Source: an uncultured Lachnospiraceae bacterium
GTDB lineage: Bacteria > Bacillota > Clostridia > Lachnospirales > Lachnospiraceae
NCBI GenBank assembly: GCA_902803155.1
Contig: CADCOU010000144.1
Coordinates: 1-14,973, forward strand
Direction: 5' to 3'
Length of the DNA: 14,973 nucleotides
A model generated the notes under the pieces. It was not told the DNA's origin. It ran no database searches and saw nothing but the letters and a program-made list of their open reading frames with translations. This document shows, in pieces, positions 6,880 through 14,911 of the stretch. Position numbers and translations under genes: made by a program. The number at the start of each line of letters is the position of its first letter. The first letter of the stretch is position 1.

Positions 6880-8835
6880 ATGAAAAAAGGAGATATTCTG
6901 GATGGCAGGATCATCCGGTGTGATTATCCGGGCAGAGGGATACTGCTCTCGGACGGAAAAGAGATAACCGTCAAAGGAGCCATGCCCGGACAAACGGTGC
7001 GCGTCAGGATCAAAAAGAAGAATTCTTCCAGATGTGAGGCGCAGCTTCTGGAGGTTCTGGACCGGGCAGACGACGAGATAGTGAGTGACTGCCCGCATTT
7101 TCCGGAATGCGGAGGCTGTCAGTTCCGCATGCTTCCCTGTGAAAAGCAGGCACACATGAAGTCCGAACAGATCCGCCGTCTGCTGGAAGGTTCCCTGACG
7201 GAGGCGCCGGACGGGTGGTACGAAGGGATCCGCATGTCGCCGGATACAGTCGGATACCGGAATAAGATGGAATTCACGTTCGGCGACGAATACAAAGACG
7301 GTCCAATGTCCCTGGGACTGCACAAGAAGGGCAGTTTCTATGACATTGTAAATGTTTCGGACTGCCGGATCGTGGATGAGGATATTCGGAAGATCCGTGC
7401 TGCTGTTCTGAAGATGGCCCGGGAAAGCGGGCTTCCCTATTACCACCGGCTTACACACAGAGGCTATTTCAGGCATCTGCTTGTGCGGAAAGCAAGAGCC
7501 ACCGGACAGATCCTGGTGGACCTTGTCACGACGACACAGAGCGGAGGAGAAGAAACTTCCGGTTATGCGGCGGATAACGCGGTCGACAGTAAGCTGACAG
7601 AGGCCCTCGGCGCGCTTGAACTGGACGGAACGATCGCCGGCGTGCTGCATACCTGGAACGATTCCGTGGCAGATACGATACAGAGTGACCGGACAAAGCT
7701 TCTGACCGGAAACAGCCGGATCGAAGAGCAGCTGCTCGGACTCCGTTTCTATATCACTCCGTTCTCGTTTTTCCAGACCAACTCAGGAGGGGCGGAGGTT
7801 CTGTATGACACAGTACGGACCTACGTCGGGGATACGAATGATAAAGTGATCTTTGATCTGTACAGCGGCACGGGAACGATCGCCCAGATCCTGGCTCCGG
7901 TAGCCGGACATGTGACAGGGGTGGAGATCGTTCGCGAGGCGGTGGAGGCCGCGGCGGAAAATGCCGGGCAGAACGGACTTTCCAACTGTGATTTCCTGTG
8001 CGGTGATGTGCTGAAGGTGATTGATGATCTGAAGGAGAAGCCGGATCTGATCATTCTGGATCCTCCGCGTGAAGGAATACACCCGAAAGCAATGCCGAAG
8101 ATCCTGCGGTTCGGAGTGGATACGATCATCTATATCTCATGTAAAGCGACAAGCCTGAAACAGGATCTGGCTGCCCTGCAGGCAGCCGGGTATCGGGTGA
8201 AAAGGTGCTGTACGGTAGACCTCTTCCCGGGAACCGTTCATGTGGAGACTGTCGCCCTTTTACAGAAACCGGGCAGCACCCGGCCGAAAGCAGATGCTCC
8301 TGATGGAATGTATATAGAAACTGACAGAATAATAATACGGTCAATTCAGCGCGGAGATGAGAAGGCGTATGCTGAGATGGCTAAAGACGGCAGCCTGACT
8401 GAAATCGGCTTTGATGCGCATTTTTCTGACTGGGCAGGAGACTGGATCAATGAGGCAATGGATCTTACTGAAAAAGATGATCCGAGAGCCGATTATATTC
8501 CGTGTACCATATTGCTCAAATCCTCAGGAGAAGTGATCGGAAACGTTGGATGCACTTATTATGAAGATACCGATAAAATAGGAATCTGCTATTTTATCGG
8601 TTCCGAATACAGAAGAAACGGATATGTAACCGAAGCGGTGAGGGCCTATGTTTCGTACTTTTTTGAACACTATGATGAAAATGAAATAATAGCCACTGTT
8701 AAAGATCAGAATATCCCTTCCTGGAAAACTGCTGAAAGGGCCGGGTTTAAACTGATCGAGACGAAGATGTATAAGGACATCAATGATGAGGAAGAGGAAT
8801 TATACAGGTTTTATTCTGTTTTAAAATCACTTTGA
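6880..8835 (+). CDS. rlmD: 23S rRNA (uracil-C5)-methyltransferase RlmD fused to a GNAT acetyltransferase
   Basis: This protein has 651 residues; a normal RlmD/RumA has about 430-470. Residues 1-463 form the RumA-type enzyme that makes 5-methyluridine in 23S rRNA using S-adenosylmethionine: an N-terminal TRAM domain (about 1-60), Fe-S cluster cysteines C71, C77, C80 and probably C162, the FQTNSGGAEVLYDTV motif, the SAM loop DLYSGTGTIAQIL, the DPPREGIHPKAM motif and the catalytic cysteine C421 in YISCK. After a short Pro/Lys linker, residues 477-651 are a complete RimJ/RimL-like GNAT domain with an acetyl-CoA loop around YRRNGYVTEAV. ATG 6880 follows AGAGGAGG closely; the open frame back to GTG 6820 lacks a ribosome site. 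GC is 55% across 7921-8280 but 39% across 8461-8820, so the GNAT part looks foreign. An in-frame ATG at 8308 could also start the GNAT part alone. Confidence 0.92.
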   Translation: MKKGDILDGRIIRCDYPGRGILLSDGKEITVKGAMPGQTVRVRIKKKNSSRCEAQLLEVLDRADDEIVSDCPHFPECGGCQFRMLPCEKQAHMKSEQIRRLLEGSLTEAPDGWYEGIRMSPDTVGYRNKMEFTFGDEYKDGPMSLGLHKKGSFYDIVNVSDCRIVDEDIRKIRAAVLKMARESGLPYYHRLTHRGYFRHLLVRKARATGQILVDLVTTTQSGGEETSGYAADNAVDSKLTEALGALELDGTIAGVLHTWNDSVADTIQSDRTKLLTGNSRIEEQLLGLRFYITPFSFFQTNSGGAEVLYDTVRTYVGDTNDKVIFDLYSGTGTIAQILAPVAGHVTGVEIVREAVEAAAENAGQNGLSNCDFLCGDVLKVIDDLKEKPDLIILDPPREGIHPKAMPKILRFGVDTIIYISCKATSLKQDLAALQAAGYRVKRCCTVDLFPGTVHVETVALLQKPGSTRPKADAPDGMYIETDRIIIRSIQRGDEKAYAEMAKDGSLTEIGFDAHFSDWAGDWINEAMDLTEKDDPRADYIPCTILLKSSGEVIGNVGCTYYEDTDKIGICYFIGSEYRRNGYVTEAVRAYVSYFFEHYDENEIIATVKDQNIPSWKTAERAGFKLIETKMYKDINDEEEELYRFYSVLKSL

Positions 8836-8861
8836 GTGCGGCATTATAAGGAGGTTACACT

Positions 8862-9785
8862 ATGAAACGAAGGATTCTGGTCATGATGTGTATTCTGACA
8901 ATGGCAGCTTCCTCTATATTCACTTTGCAGGCGGAAGAGACGGAGCAGGCCGACGCCGGGAAGAAGAGCGAAGTGATGGATGCCCTTTTCGGCGAGGGCG
9001 GCGTTACTGACAAGCTTTTCGGAGAGGGGGGCGTGACAGACACACTTTTCGGCGAGGGCGGTGTGCTTGAGGATGCACTTCCGGAGGGAACGAGCATCGG
9101 AGGGATGGTCAGTACCCTGACAGATCAGCTGGGTAAAGCGGGCAGTGAGATAGCTGAAGTGGCTGGAGATACTCTCGGGCCCCTGCTTGGCCAGCTCCTG
9201 GGAGAAACTGACGAGTTTGGAGATCTTGACCTGGACCAGATTTTCGAACAGAGCCAGAATCTTGATAAAGCAGCGGAAGAATTTGTTCTGGAAATGAATG
9301 CAGATATTCTGGAAAACGGTGATGTACAGATCGTTGATCCCTGCTATATAGGCGGAGACGATATCGGCAGCGAAGAGTTTAAATACCTGTTCTATGGTAT
9401 GCAGTATAATTATACGGAGGATGACTCACATCAGCTCCATCCCCTCTGCTGGAAAGAAGACCTGATTCTGCTGACTCTTCATACAGAAGAGGACGGAAGC
9501 TTTACCGTCCTGGACGCGCAGACTCCGGACGAGCAGAATTATGAGGCGTCGGTGGAGGAATTCTGCAGGCAGGTTGATCAGTCGCCGGAAGACTGCATGG
9601 ACACGATCGAATTTGCGAAGGCATTTTTCCCCAACGCCCTGTCTGAATATATGAAAGAGCATCCGGAGATCACGGGGATCGAATATGAAGGAGCAGTCAG
9701 AACCGCAGAGGAACTGGAAATGATCAGTTTTGACAGTATAAGCGGGGACGATTCCCCCGAGACGGAAACGGAGGCTGACCGGTAA
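8862..9785 (+). CDS. Secreted protein of unknown function with 10-residue repeats
   Basis: This 307-residue protein has a clear signal peptide (1-24, likely cut LQA|EE) with no lipobox. Three tandem 10-residue units, two of them beginning LFGEGGVTD, occupy residues 42-71. A helical stretch rich in Gly, Leu and Asp follows (about 75-130). A globular C-terminal part (about 140-290) has several aromatic and acidic residues and cysteines at CYIG, LCWKE, FCRQ and DCMD, which could form disulfides outside the cell. The tail is acidic. GGAGG at 8850-8854 precedes ATG 8862, and the gene begins 26 bases after the RlmD fusion, so the two may be co-transcribed. I recognise no enzyme motif or named family. 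Confidence 0.75.
   Translation: MKRRILVMMCILTMAASSIFTLQAEETEQADAGKKSEVMDALFGEGGVTDKLFGEGGVTDTLFGEGGVLEDALPEGTSIGGMVSTLTDQLGKAGSEIAEVAGDTLGPLLGQLLGETDEFGDLDLDQIFEQSQNLDKAAEEFVLEMNADILENGDVQIVDPCYIGGDDIGSEEFKYLFYGMQYNYTEDDSHQLHPLCWKEDLILLTLHTEEDGSFTVLDAQTPDEQNYEASVEEFCRQVDQSPEDCMDTIEFAKAFFPNALSEYMKEHPEITGIEYEGAVRTAEELEMISFDSISGDDSPETETEADR
8985..9074 (+). repeat. Three tandem 30-bp repeats
   Basis: Copies at 8985-9014, 9015-9044 and 9045-9074 each start CTTTTCGG and encode LFGEGGV plus three variable residues. The DNA copies differ mainly at third positions, so selection seems to keep the peptide rather than the bases. Confidence 0.85.
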
Positions 9786-9797
9786 ATCCTTTTTGCC

Positions 9798-11651
9798 TCA
9801 GCCGGTACTGCCGAAGTATTTCACGCACAGCATGGTGATGTCGTCAAACTGCGGCGCGCTGTCTGCGAACCGGTCCACCTCTGCATGTACATGCCGGATC
9901 AGCTCCGCAGGATTCGCATCGGGGATCTGATTCAGCGCTTCCGCCAGCCGGTTTTCACCGAACAGCTCTCCTGATGTGTTGGTCGCCTCTGTCACACCGT
10001 CCGTATAGACGAACACGCAGTCACCGGGGCTCATTTCAAACTCCCGGACATCGTATTTCGCTTTCTTGTTGACGCCGAGAAACATGTTGTGCTTGTACTT
10101 GAGAATTTCAAAATCTCCTTCCGAACGCCGGACACAGGGATTCTCATGCCCCGCGTTGCAGGCAACGCCTTTTCCGGTCGAAATCTCCAGCACCGCCAGC
10201 CATACCGTGACGAACATCATGGAAGCATTGTGCTCGCACAGCTGAAGATTCACACGTTCCAGCGCCTCTGCCGGTCCGCATCCGCTCGTCAGCTGGTTCT
10301 TGATCAGGCTCTTGGAAACCATCATGAACAGCGCGGCAGGGATATCCTTGTCTGATACGTCTGCGATCACCAGAGCCAGATGATCGCTGTCAACCAGGAA
10401 GAAATCGTAAAAATCACCGCCGACTTCCCTGGCAGGAGTCATGGAAGCATACAGGTCGAATTCCGTTCTGTCAGGGAAAGCCGGGAACGACGTCGGCAGC
10501 ATGCTGGTCTGGATATCCGAAGCCAGTTTGAGCTTCTTGTCCAGCCGGTCCAGTTCCGAGATCATGGACACAATGCCCCGCATCTCACCTCCGGCCTCTT
10601 CTTTGTTCATGACCGTCCGGAGAAAAGTGTATGTATCTTCGCTGCCCGTCCGCATGCGGCAGTGTACGGTGAAGTGTACCTTCTTATCGGGATGCTCTGC
10701 GTTGTGCCTGTCAGCAGCCTCCTCCACCAGAGAAGACAGATAGCCCATGGTAGAGCGGCTCTCCGAATCCGAGAACATCAGGTATGTTCCTTCTTCAACA
10801 CGGATCACATCGCCGCTTCGATGCAGCTCGCGGCGAAGGATCCTGAAGACTGTCTGAGGGTCTCCCTCAGCATCCAGGATCAGAGCACTCTGCGCGTTGT
10901 ATGTACCGGCGGCAGCCATACTCATGAGATATGCCAGATATTCCCGGTTGTACAGCTCTGACTCTGTGTCCATGAAATGGAGAGAGATGCTCATGGAATA
11001 ATACAGGAGAATTATGCCGGACACATAGCCCAGGATACCGATGTCATAAGGCGTAAAGAACTGTGTGCCGCTGGCCAGGGTTACTGACACAAGCATGGGG
11101 GAAATGCGGAGGAAACGGAGTTTCCTCTCTTTTTTGTCATAGTAACCGACAATAGCCGCGGATGAACAGAAATAGATATATTCAATTATGAAGATAACGT
11201 AAAGAAGCGGTCTGGGTTCAAACTTGTTTGTTGCGGAATAGGTAAAGAGTATGCCGGTAAACAGATTGATGACCAGCAGAAGCTCAATCACCGCGAATGG
11301 CAGAAAAACAAGCATGGATACAAAAGGACGGGGGCGTTTTCTGCGATAGAGCCTGCGGTATATGAAGAGAAGCCACAGGGAAATGATCACGGGGATGAGA
11401 CACTCCCGCAGTGTTTTCGCGATGAATGCCGCGTCGTGACACCACGGAGCGGTCTGCATGTACATTGCGTTATGAATGAAAGGCAGCACGCAGATTGCCA
11501 TGATACACAGGCAGAGTAACTGATAAATACGCACAGTAGGATTTGTACGCTTTTGAAAGTGCCTGGAAACAAGCACCAGAATTATCATGGCAAGAAATGC
11601 GGCCGCATCAACATAGCAGGATACGGCAGCTGCGTCAGTGATCGGTTTCAT
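9798..11651 (-). CDS. Seven-helix membrane protein with degenerate GGDEF-like domain and SpoIIE/PP2C phosphatase
   Basis: This 617-residue protein has seven membrane helices (about 8-28, 42-60, 82-99, 110-131, 148-170, 182-197 and 204-224). A cytoplasmic region (about 229-370) opens with ESELYNREYL, the usual entry of GGDEF domains, but the active-site signature is replaced by EEGTY at 286-290. A helical linker (SELDRLDKKLKLASDIQTSML) leads to a SpoIIE-type PP2C phosphatase (about 390-615). Its metal-site motifs look intact: GGDFYD (D413), DVSDKD (D431, D434), YTDGVTEA (D551) and FDDIT (D603, D604). Such phosphatases remove phosphate from Ser/Thr of partner proteins, often anti-sigma antagonists. 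ATG 11651 has GGAGG 6 bases upstream and overlaps the upstream sensor gene by 17 bases, suggesting translational coupling. An upstream start at 11693 lacks a ribosome site. No anti-sigma pair lies nearby. Confidence 0.88.
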   Translation of the reverse strand: MKPITDAAAVSCYVDAAAFLAMIILVLVSRHFQKRTNPTVRIYQLLCLCIMAICVLPFIHNAMYMQTAPWCHDAAFIAKTLRECLIPVIISLWLLFIYRRLYRRKRPRPFVSMLVFLPFAVIELLLVINLFTGILFTYSATNKFEPRPLLYVIFIIEYIYFCSSAAIVGYYDKKERKLRFLRISPMLVSVTLASGTQFFTPYDIGILGYVSGIILLYYSMSISLHFMDTESELYNREYLAYLMSMAAAGTYNAQSALILDAEGDPQTVFRILRRELHRSGDVIRVEEGTYLMFSDSESRSTMGYLSSLVEEAADRHNAEHPDKKVHFTVHCRMRTGSEDTYTFLRTVMNKEEAGGEMRGIVSMISELDRLDKKLKLASDIQTSMLPTSFPAFPDRTEFDLYASMTPAREVGGDFYDFFLVDSDHLALVIADVSDKDIPAALFMMVSKSLIKNQLTSGCGPAEALERVNLQLCEHNASMMFVTVWLAVLEISTGKGVACNAGHENPCVRRSEGDFEILKYKHNMFLGVNKKAKYDVREFEMSPGDCVFVYTDGVTEATNTSGELFGENRLAEALNQIPDANPAELIRHVHAEVDRFADSAPQFDDITMLCVKYFGSTG

Positions 11652-14600
11652 AGCGCGCCTCCATATCCAGCGGATGGTTGATTGCAAAGACATATATGCA
11701 CACGAGCAGCAAAGAGTAAGTAAACGAAGCGTTGGTAATATCCCTGAACAGGATGTCTCCGATGACCTGGAAGATGATCAGTACGAACCCGAGAAAAGCC
11801 AGATAAGGATCGATCCGGTACGCTCTGATCAGCGAGAACAGGAGGTAGAAGATCAACGGTACATAAACCAGTTCGACAAAAGGTCCTGATCGAAATACAT
11901 TGCCTTCTTCGATTGTAAAAATCCAGCCGGTATCCATGTTGAGCAGCAGAACGGCGGTAAACAGAAATAATGGAATCCCGTACAGCAGTCTTACTTTTCT
12001 GAACCGGGTACCGTCCTGATAAATGAGATTGTCCAGGTACAGTAAAAGCAGAAAGGCAAAAAACACAACTGCCCCATAGTAAACTGTATTGACCAGGAAC
12101 ATGATCACCGCTACATAGGAGAAGGGGCTGACTTCCAGTATGTAGGATAATACTGTTGCGGAAGACAGTACGATGTTGGTTATGACCATACCGAAGAACA
12201 GCCTTACGTTCATTCTGCCGAGTTTCCGGAACAGCGATCCGTACATCAGAATACCGATCATAAAGAGCAGGGAAGTAAGATTCATGATGATGCTGCCTGA
12301 CGCACTGTCGGAATATAGTTTTTCCTTGATGATCCGGAAGGAAGCCGTCCTGGTGGTATGCCCGACAGGGTCTTTCACACGCATGGTGAAAAAATATGTC
12401 CCGTTCGGAAGATTCGTATAATCCACGGAACCAAGCTCAGTCCGGTTGACTGTGGTATCCGTTAGCTCAAAATTTTCCAGACGGTAGGAAATCTGCGGAT
12501 CAAGCAGGGAAGAGGTGAATACGTACGGATGAAGCGTCAGTCTGCGCAGACGGCCCCGGAAGGTGAAGGTGCGGACACCGTCCGGGTAAAAACGTTCACC
12601 GTCAGCGTCTATGAAGGGCAGAGATATCTTAAGTTTGCTGAGATCTGTAAACGGCTTGTTCAGGTTTACTTTTACCACGCCTGCAGTGCCTGCGATATAC
12701 AGATAACTGTCCGCAGTCAGCGCGCTGTATGAATTGGGCGTGGGAACACAGGGCATACCGCTGTGAATGCCGAAGAATACCGGGTCGATCTCTTTGTTTT
12801 CAAGAAGCTCTTGCTCCGGAACCACATAGATGCCGTTGCTGGACAGGACCCAGACATCTCCCATGCTGTTTTTGTACAGATCGTAGTTATTCGAATAGGG
12901 GAACTCCCGGATTGTCGTGATCTGATAGTCCGGCGTCATGTAAGCCAGAGAATTGCTGGTAATGATCCAGTATATGTCATTGTCTTTATCGGGCTTGATG
13001 CGCAGCACTATCTCAGATCCCAGTCCTTCGTCGACACCGACATGTTTTATTCCGTTTTCGGTAACAATAAAGATACCTCCGCCGTCGGAACCGAAAAACA
13101 GTTCATGGCTGAACCCCTCAGCCAGAGTGAGGATTTCCGTGTTGGTGAGTCCTGACTTTTCATCGTAGACGGCAGTGACACGATCCTCCCGGATGACATT
13201 CACGCCGCCCGAGGTCGTCGCGAGTATCGATCCGTCTTCACATTCACAGACCGTGCGTACGATATCAGAGGAAAGACCGTCCTCCTTTGTAAAACAGACT
13301 ATTTCTCCCCGGCTGTAACGTATCAGGCCGAGGCTGCTGAACGTGGAGATCCATAGCCGGTCTCTGCTGTCCGGGATGATGGAACGGATACGCACGCCTT
13401 TCAGATACGCGATAAGGTCCGATGCAGCCACATCCTTTCCCGAAGCTGTTACGGCTCTGGACAGCGGGATGGAACGCACTGTTTCTTCGTCTTCCGCGAC
13501 GATCAGGCCGGAATCGGTGCCGATAAACAGCTGCTGATCGTACATGCAGGTGGAATTGACGACTGTCTCGGGCAGTTTCAAACGTCCGAAGAGATCGGTA
13601 AACTGGTTGGGGACGATCTTCATGATTCCCTGATGTCTGGAAGTGAACCACAGATTGCCTTCATAGTCTGTCATCACATGGCATACGGCATTGTTCATGG
13701 GAACATTATCCAGCAGATGAAAGTCATCACCATCCAGAATACCGATGCCCTCTTTCGCGCAGATCCACAGATCATCATCCATCCATTCAAGACACTCGGG
13801 AGAAGACAGCGGGGCAATATCATGGACTGCTATATTGTCAAAGCCGTCGTCCGGGTTTCCGTAATAGACTTTGGAATCCGTAGAGCCAATATACAGGAAA
13901 CCGGGATGTACCGGGTCGGGAAGGAGACAGCTGATATTTTTCACGCTGCACTCTTCAGAACTGATAAAAGACAGCAGGGCGCCGTCTTTCAGGGTGAACA
14001 GATCACCTCTGGTTGTATTGCCGTAAACCACATCGTTGCTGTCTGTGCGGAGTCCTATGACCAGCTGCCCCTCAATCCGCTTATCCGGTATCATGGAGAC
14101 ATTCAGATCGCTGTCAATGAAAGCGGCACCAACCGCACTGCCGATATAGATGATGCCATTCGAATCTTCCGTTATGGCGCGGACGCAGGCAGATTTCAGA
14201 GGGCCCTCACTGTCCATCTTCAGAAAATCACCGTCCGCCATGAGAAAGACACCGGAATCGTTGGTACCGATCCACAGGCGATCCTGGCTGTCGACAAACA
14301 GGCAGCGTACGTTCGAGATCCCTGTCGTGGAATCGATACGCTCAAACGAATTGCCGTCATGACGGATCAGACCTGCATAGCTGCCGATCCAGAGGAAGCC
14401 TTCACCGGTCTGCGCGATCGCGTTCGCTTCAGAGGTGGGCAGACCGCTTCTGTTATCATACAGAAACGAGGAAAAGTCCTCGTTTTCCGCGAACGGATCG
14501 ACAGAGAGCGGGATATTCAGGTTCCCGGAAGCATTCAGCGCCCGGACCTCCTCCGCACAGACCTTTCTTCCGGTCCATCCGACTGTAATGAATACAGCAG

Positions 14601-14658
14601 CCAGAAGGCAGAAAAGTAATCTGATGCAGCTGCGTTTTGTATGCAGATCCATCACCAT
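11635..14658 (-). CDS. Propeller-type extracellular sensor with seven membrane helices and no output domain
   Basis: This 1007-residue protein has a signal peptide (about 1-35, likely cut VCA|EE), then a long extracellular part (about 60-690) with 14 repeats of the (L/I)W(I/V)G...G(I/L) type, for example FLWIGSYAGLIRHD and RLWIGTNDSGVF. That count fits two seven-bladed propellers as in hybrid two-component sensors of gut bacteria. A Y_Y_Y-like beta domain follows (about 700-775, with YRLENFE and LPNGTYFFTMRVKD), then seven membrane helices (about 788-1000) and a cytoplasmic tail of about a dozen residues. There is no kinase, GGDEF or phosphatase domain. GGAGG lies 7 bases before ATG 14658; TTG 14661 is an alternative. 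It is the first gene of an operon with the overlapping phosphatase. The ligand is unknown; related sensors bind oligosaccharides. Confidence 0.87.
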   Translation of the reverse strand: MVMDLHTKRSCIRLLFCLLAAVFITVGWTGRKVCAEEVRALNASGNLNIPLSVDPFAENEDFSSFLYDNRSGLPTSEANAIAQTGEGFLWIGSYAGLIRHDGNSFERIDSTTGISNVRCLFVDSQDRLWIGTNDSGVFLMADGDFLKMDSEGPLKSACVRAITEDSNGIIYIGSAVGAAFIDSDLNVSMIPDKRIEGQLVIGLRTDSNDVVYGNTTRGDLFTLKDGALLSFISSEECSVKNISCLLPDPVHPGFLYIGSTDSKVYYGNPDDGFDNIAVHDIAPLSSPECLEWMDDDLWICAKEGIGILDGDDFHLLDNVPMNNAVCHVMTDYEGNLWFTSRHQGIMKIVPNQFTDLFGRLKLPETVVNSTCMYDQQLFIGTDSGLIVAEDEETVRSIPLSRAVTASGKDVAASDLIAYLKGVRIRSIIPDSRDRLWISTFSSLGLIRYSRGEIVCFTKEDGLSSDIVRTVCECEDGSILATTSGGVNVIREDRVTAVYDEKSGLTNTEILTLAEGFSHELFFGSDGGGIFIVTENGIKHVGVDEGLGSEIVLRIKPDKDNDIYWIITSNSLAYMTPDYQITTIREFPYSNNYDLYKNSMGDVWVLSSNGIYVVPEQELLENKEIDPVFFGIHSGMPCVPTPNSYSALTADSYLYIAGTAGVVKVNLNKPFTDLSKLKISLPFIDADGERFYPDGVRTFTFRGRLRRLTLHPYVFTSSLLDPQISYRLENFELTDTTVNRTELGSVDYTNLPNGTYFFTMRVKDPVGHTTRTASFRIIKEKLYSDSASGSIIMNLTSLLFMIGILMYGSLFRKLGRMNVRLFFGMVITNIVLSSATVLSYILEVSPFSYVAVIMFLVNTVYYGAVVFFAFLLLLYLDNLIYQDGTRFRKVRLLYGIPLFLFTAVLLLNMDTGWIFTIEEGNVFRSGPFVELVYVPLIFYLLFSLIRAYRIDPYLAFLGFVLIIFQVIGDILFRDITNASFTYSLLLVCIYVFAINHPLDMEARYETDH

Positions 14659-14703
14659 CAAGCAACCTCCAGTGGTCTCCGATTCGGCAGAAAATTCATA
14701 ATA

Positions 14704-14732
14704 ATTTTACCATAAAACAGTATGAATAACAA
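14704..14732 (-). promoter_or_regulatory. Promoter of the sensor-phosphatase operon
   Basis: On the minus strand TTGTTA (14732-14727), a 17-base spacer and TAAAAT (14709-14704) form a good sigma-A type promoter. The leader would be about 40 bases and includes the GGAGG at 14670-14666. Confidence 0.65.
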
Positions 14733-14782
14733 AAAATCATGCATAACGGCATAATTCCGGACAAAAACAAAAAGAGATTTTA

Positions 14783-14841
14783 TTGTGGGCAGACAGTTCT
14801 TATGAGATAATTTGTTTATAATAAATGACCTTACGTTAAGT
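14783..14841 (+). promoter_or_regulatory. Promoter and possible operator of the aldo/keto reductase gene
   Basis: TTGTGG (14783-14788), a 17-base spacer and GATAAT (14806-14811) with an upstream TG (14803-14804) fit an extended -10 promoter. A perfect TATAAT also occurs at 14817-14822 but has no -35 partner. An imperfect palindrome ACCTTACGTTAAGT (14828-14841, 5 of 7 pairs) lies just downstream, where a repressor or redox regulator could bind. The rest of 14659-14911 shows nothing else I can name. Confidence 0.45.
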
Positions 14842-14911
14842 GATTTGCAATGCTGTGTGTGGGCTGCCGGGAAAATGACAGAAACAATGTTTGAGTAAGG
14901 AGGTTTCTGAG

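Noticed and set aside
6568..7650. Open frame of 360 codons on the minus strand
   Set aside because: It covers the small membrane gene, a terminator and rlmD in antisense; its Ser-rich end merely mirrors the acidic tail codons.
11652..11693. Upstream start for the phosphatase adding 14 residues
   Set aside because: No ribosome site precedes 11693, whereas ATG 11651 has GGAGG at ideal spacing; the added residues are only a shifted reading of the sensor gene's end.
13633..14619. Open frame of 328 codons on the plus strand
   Set aside because: It is the mirror of the propeller sensor coding region; no ribosome site or family match.
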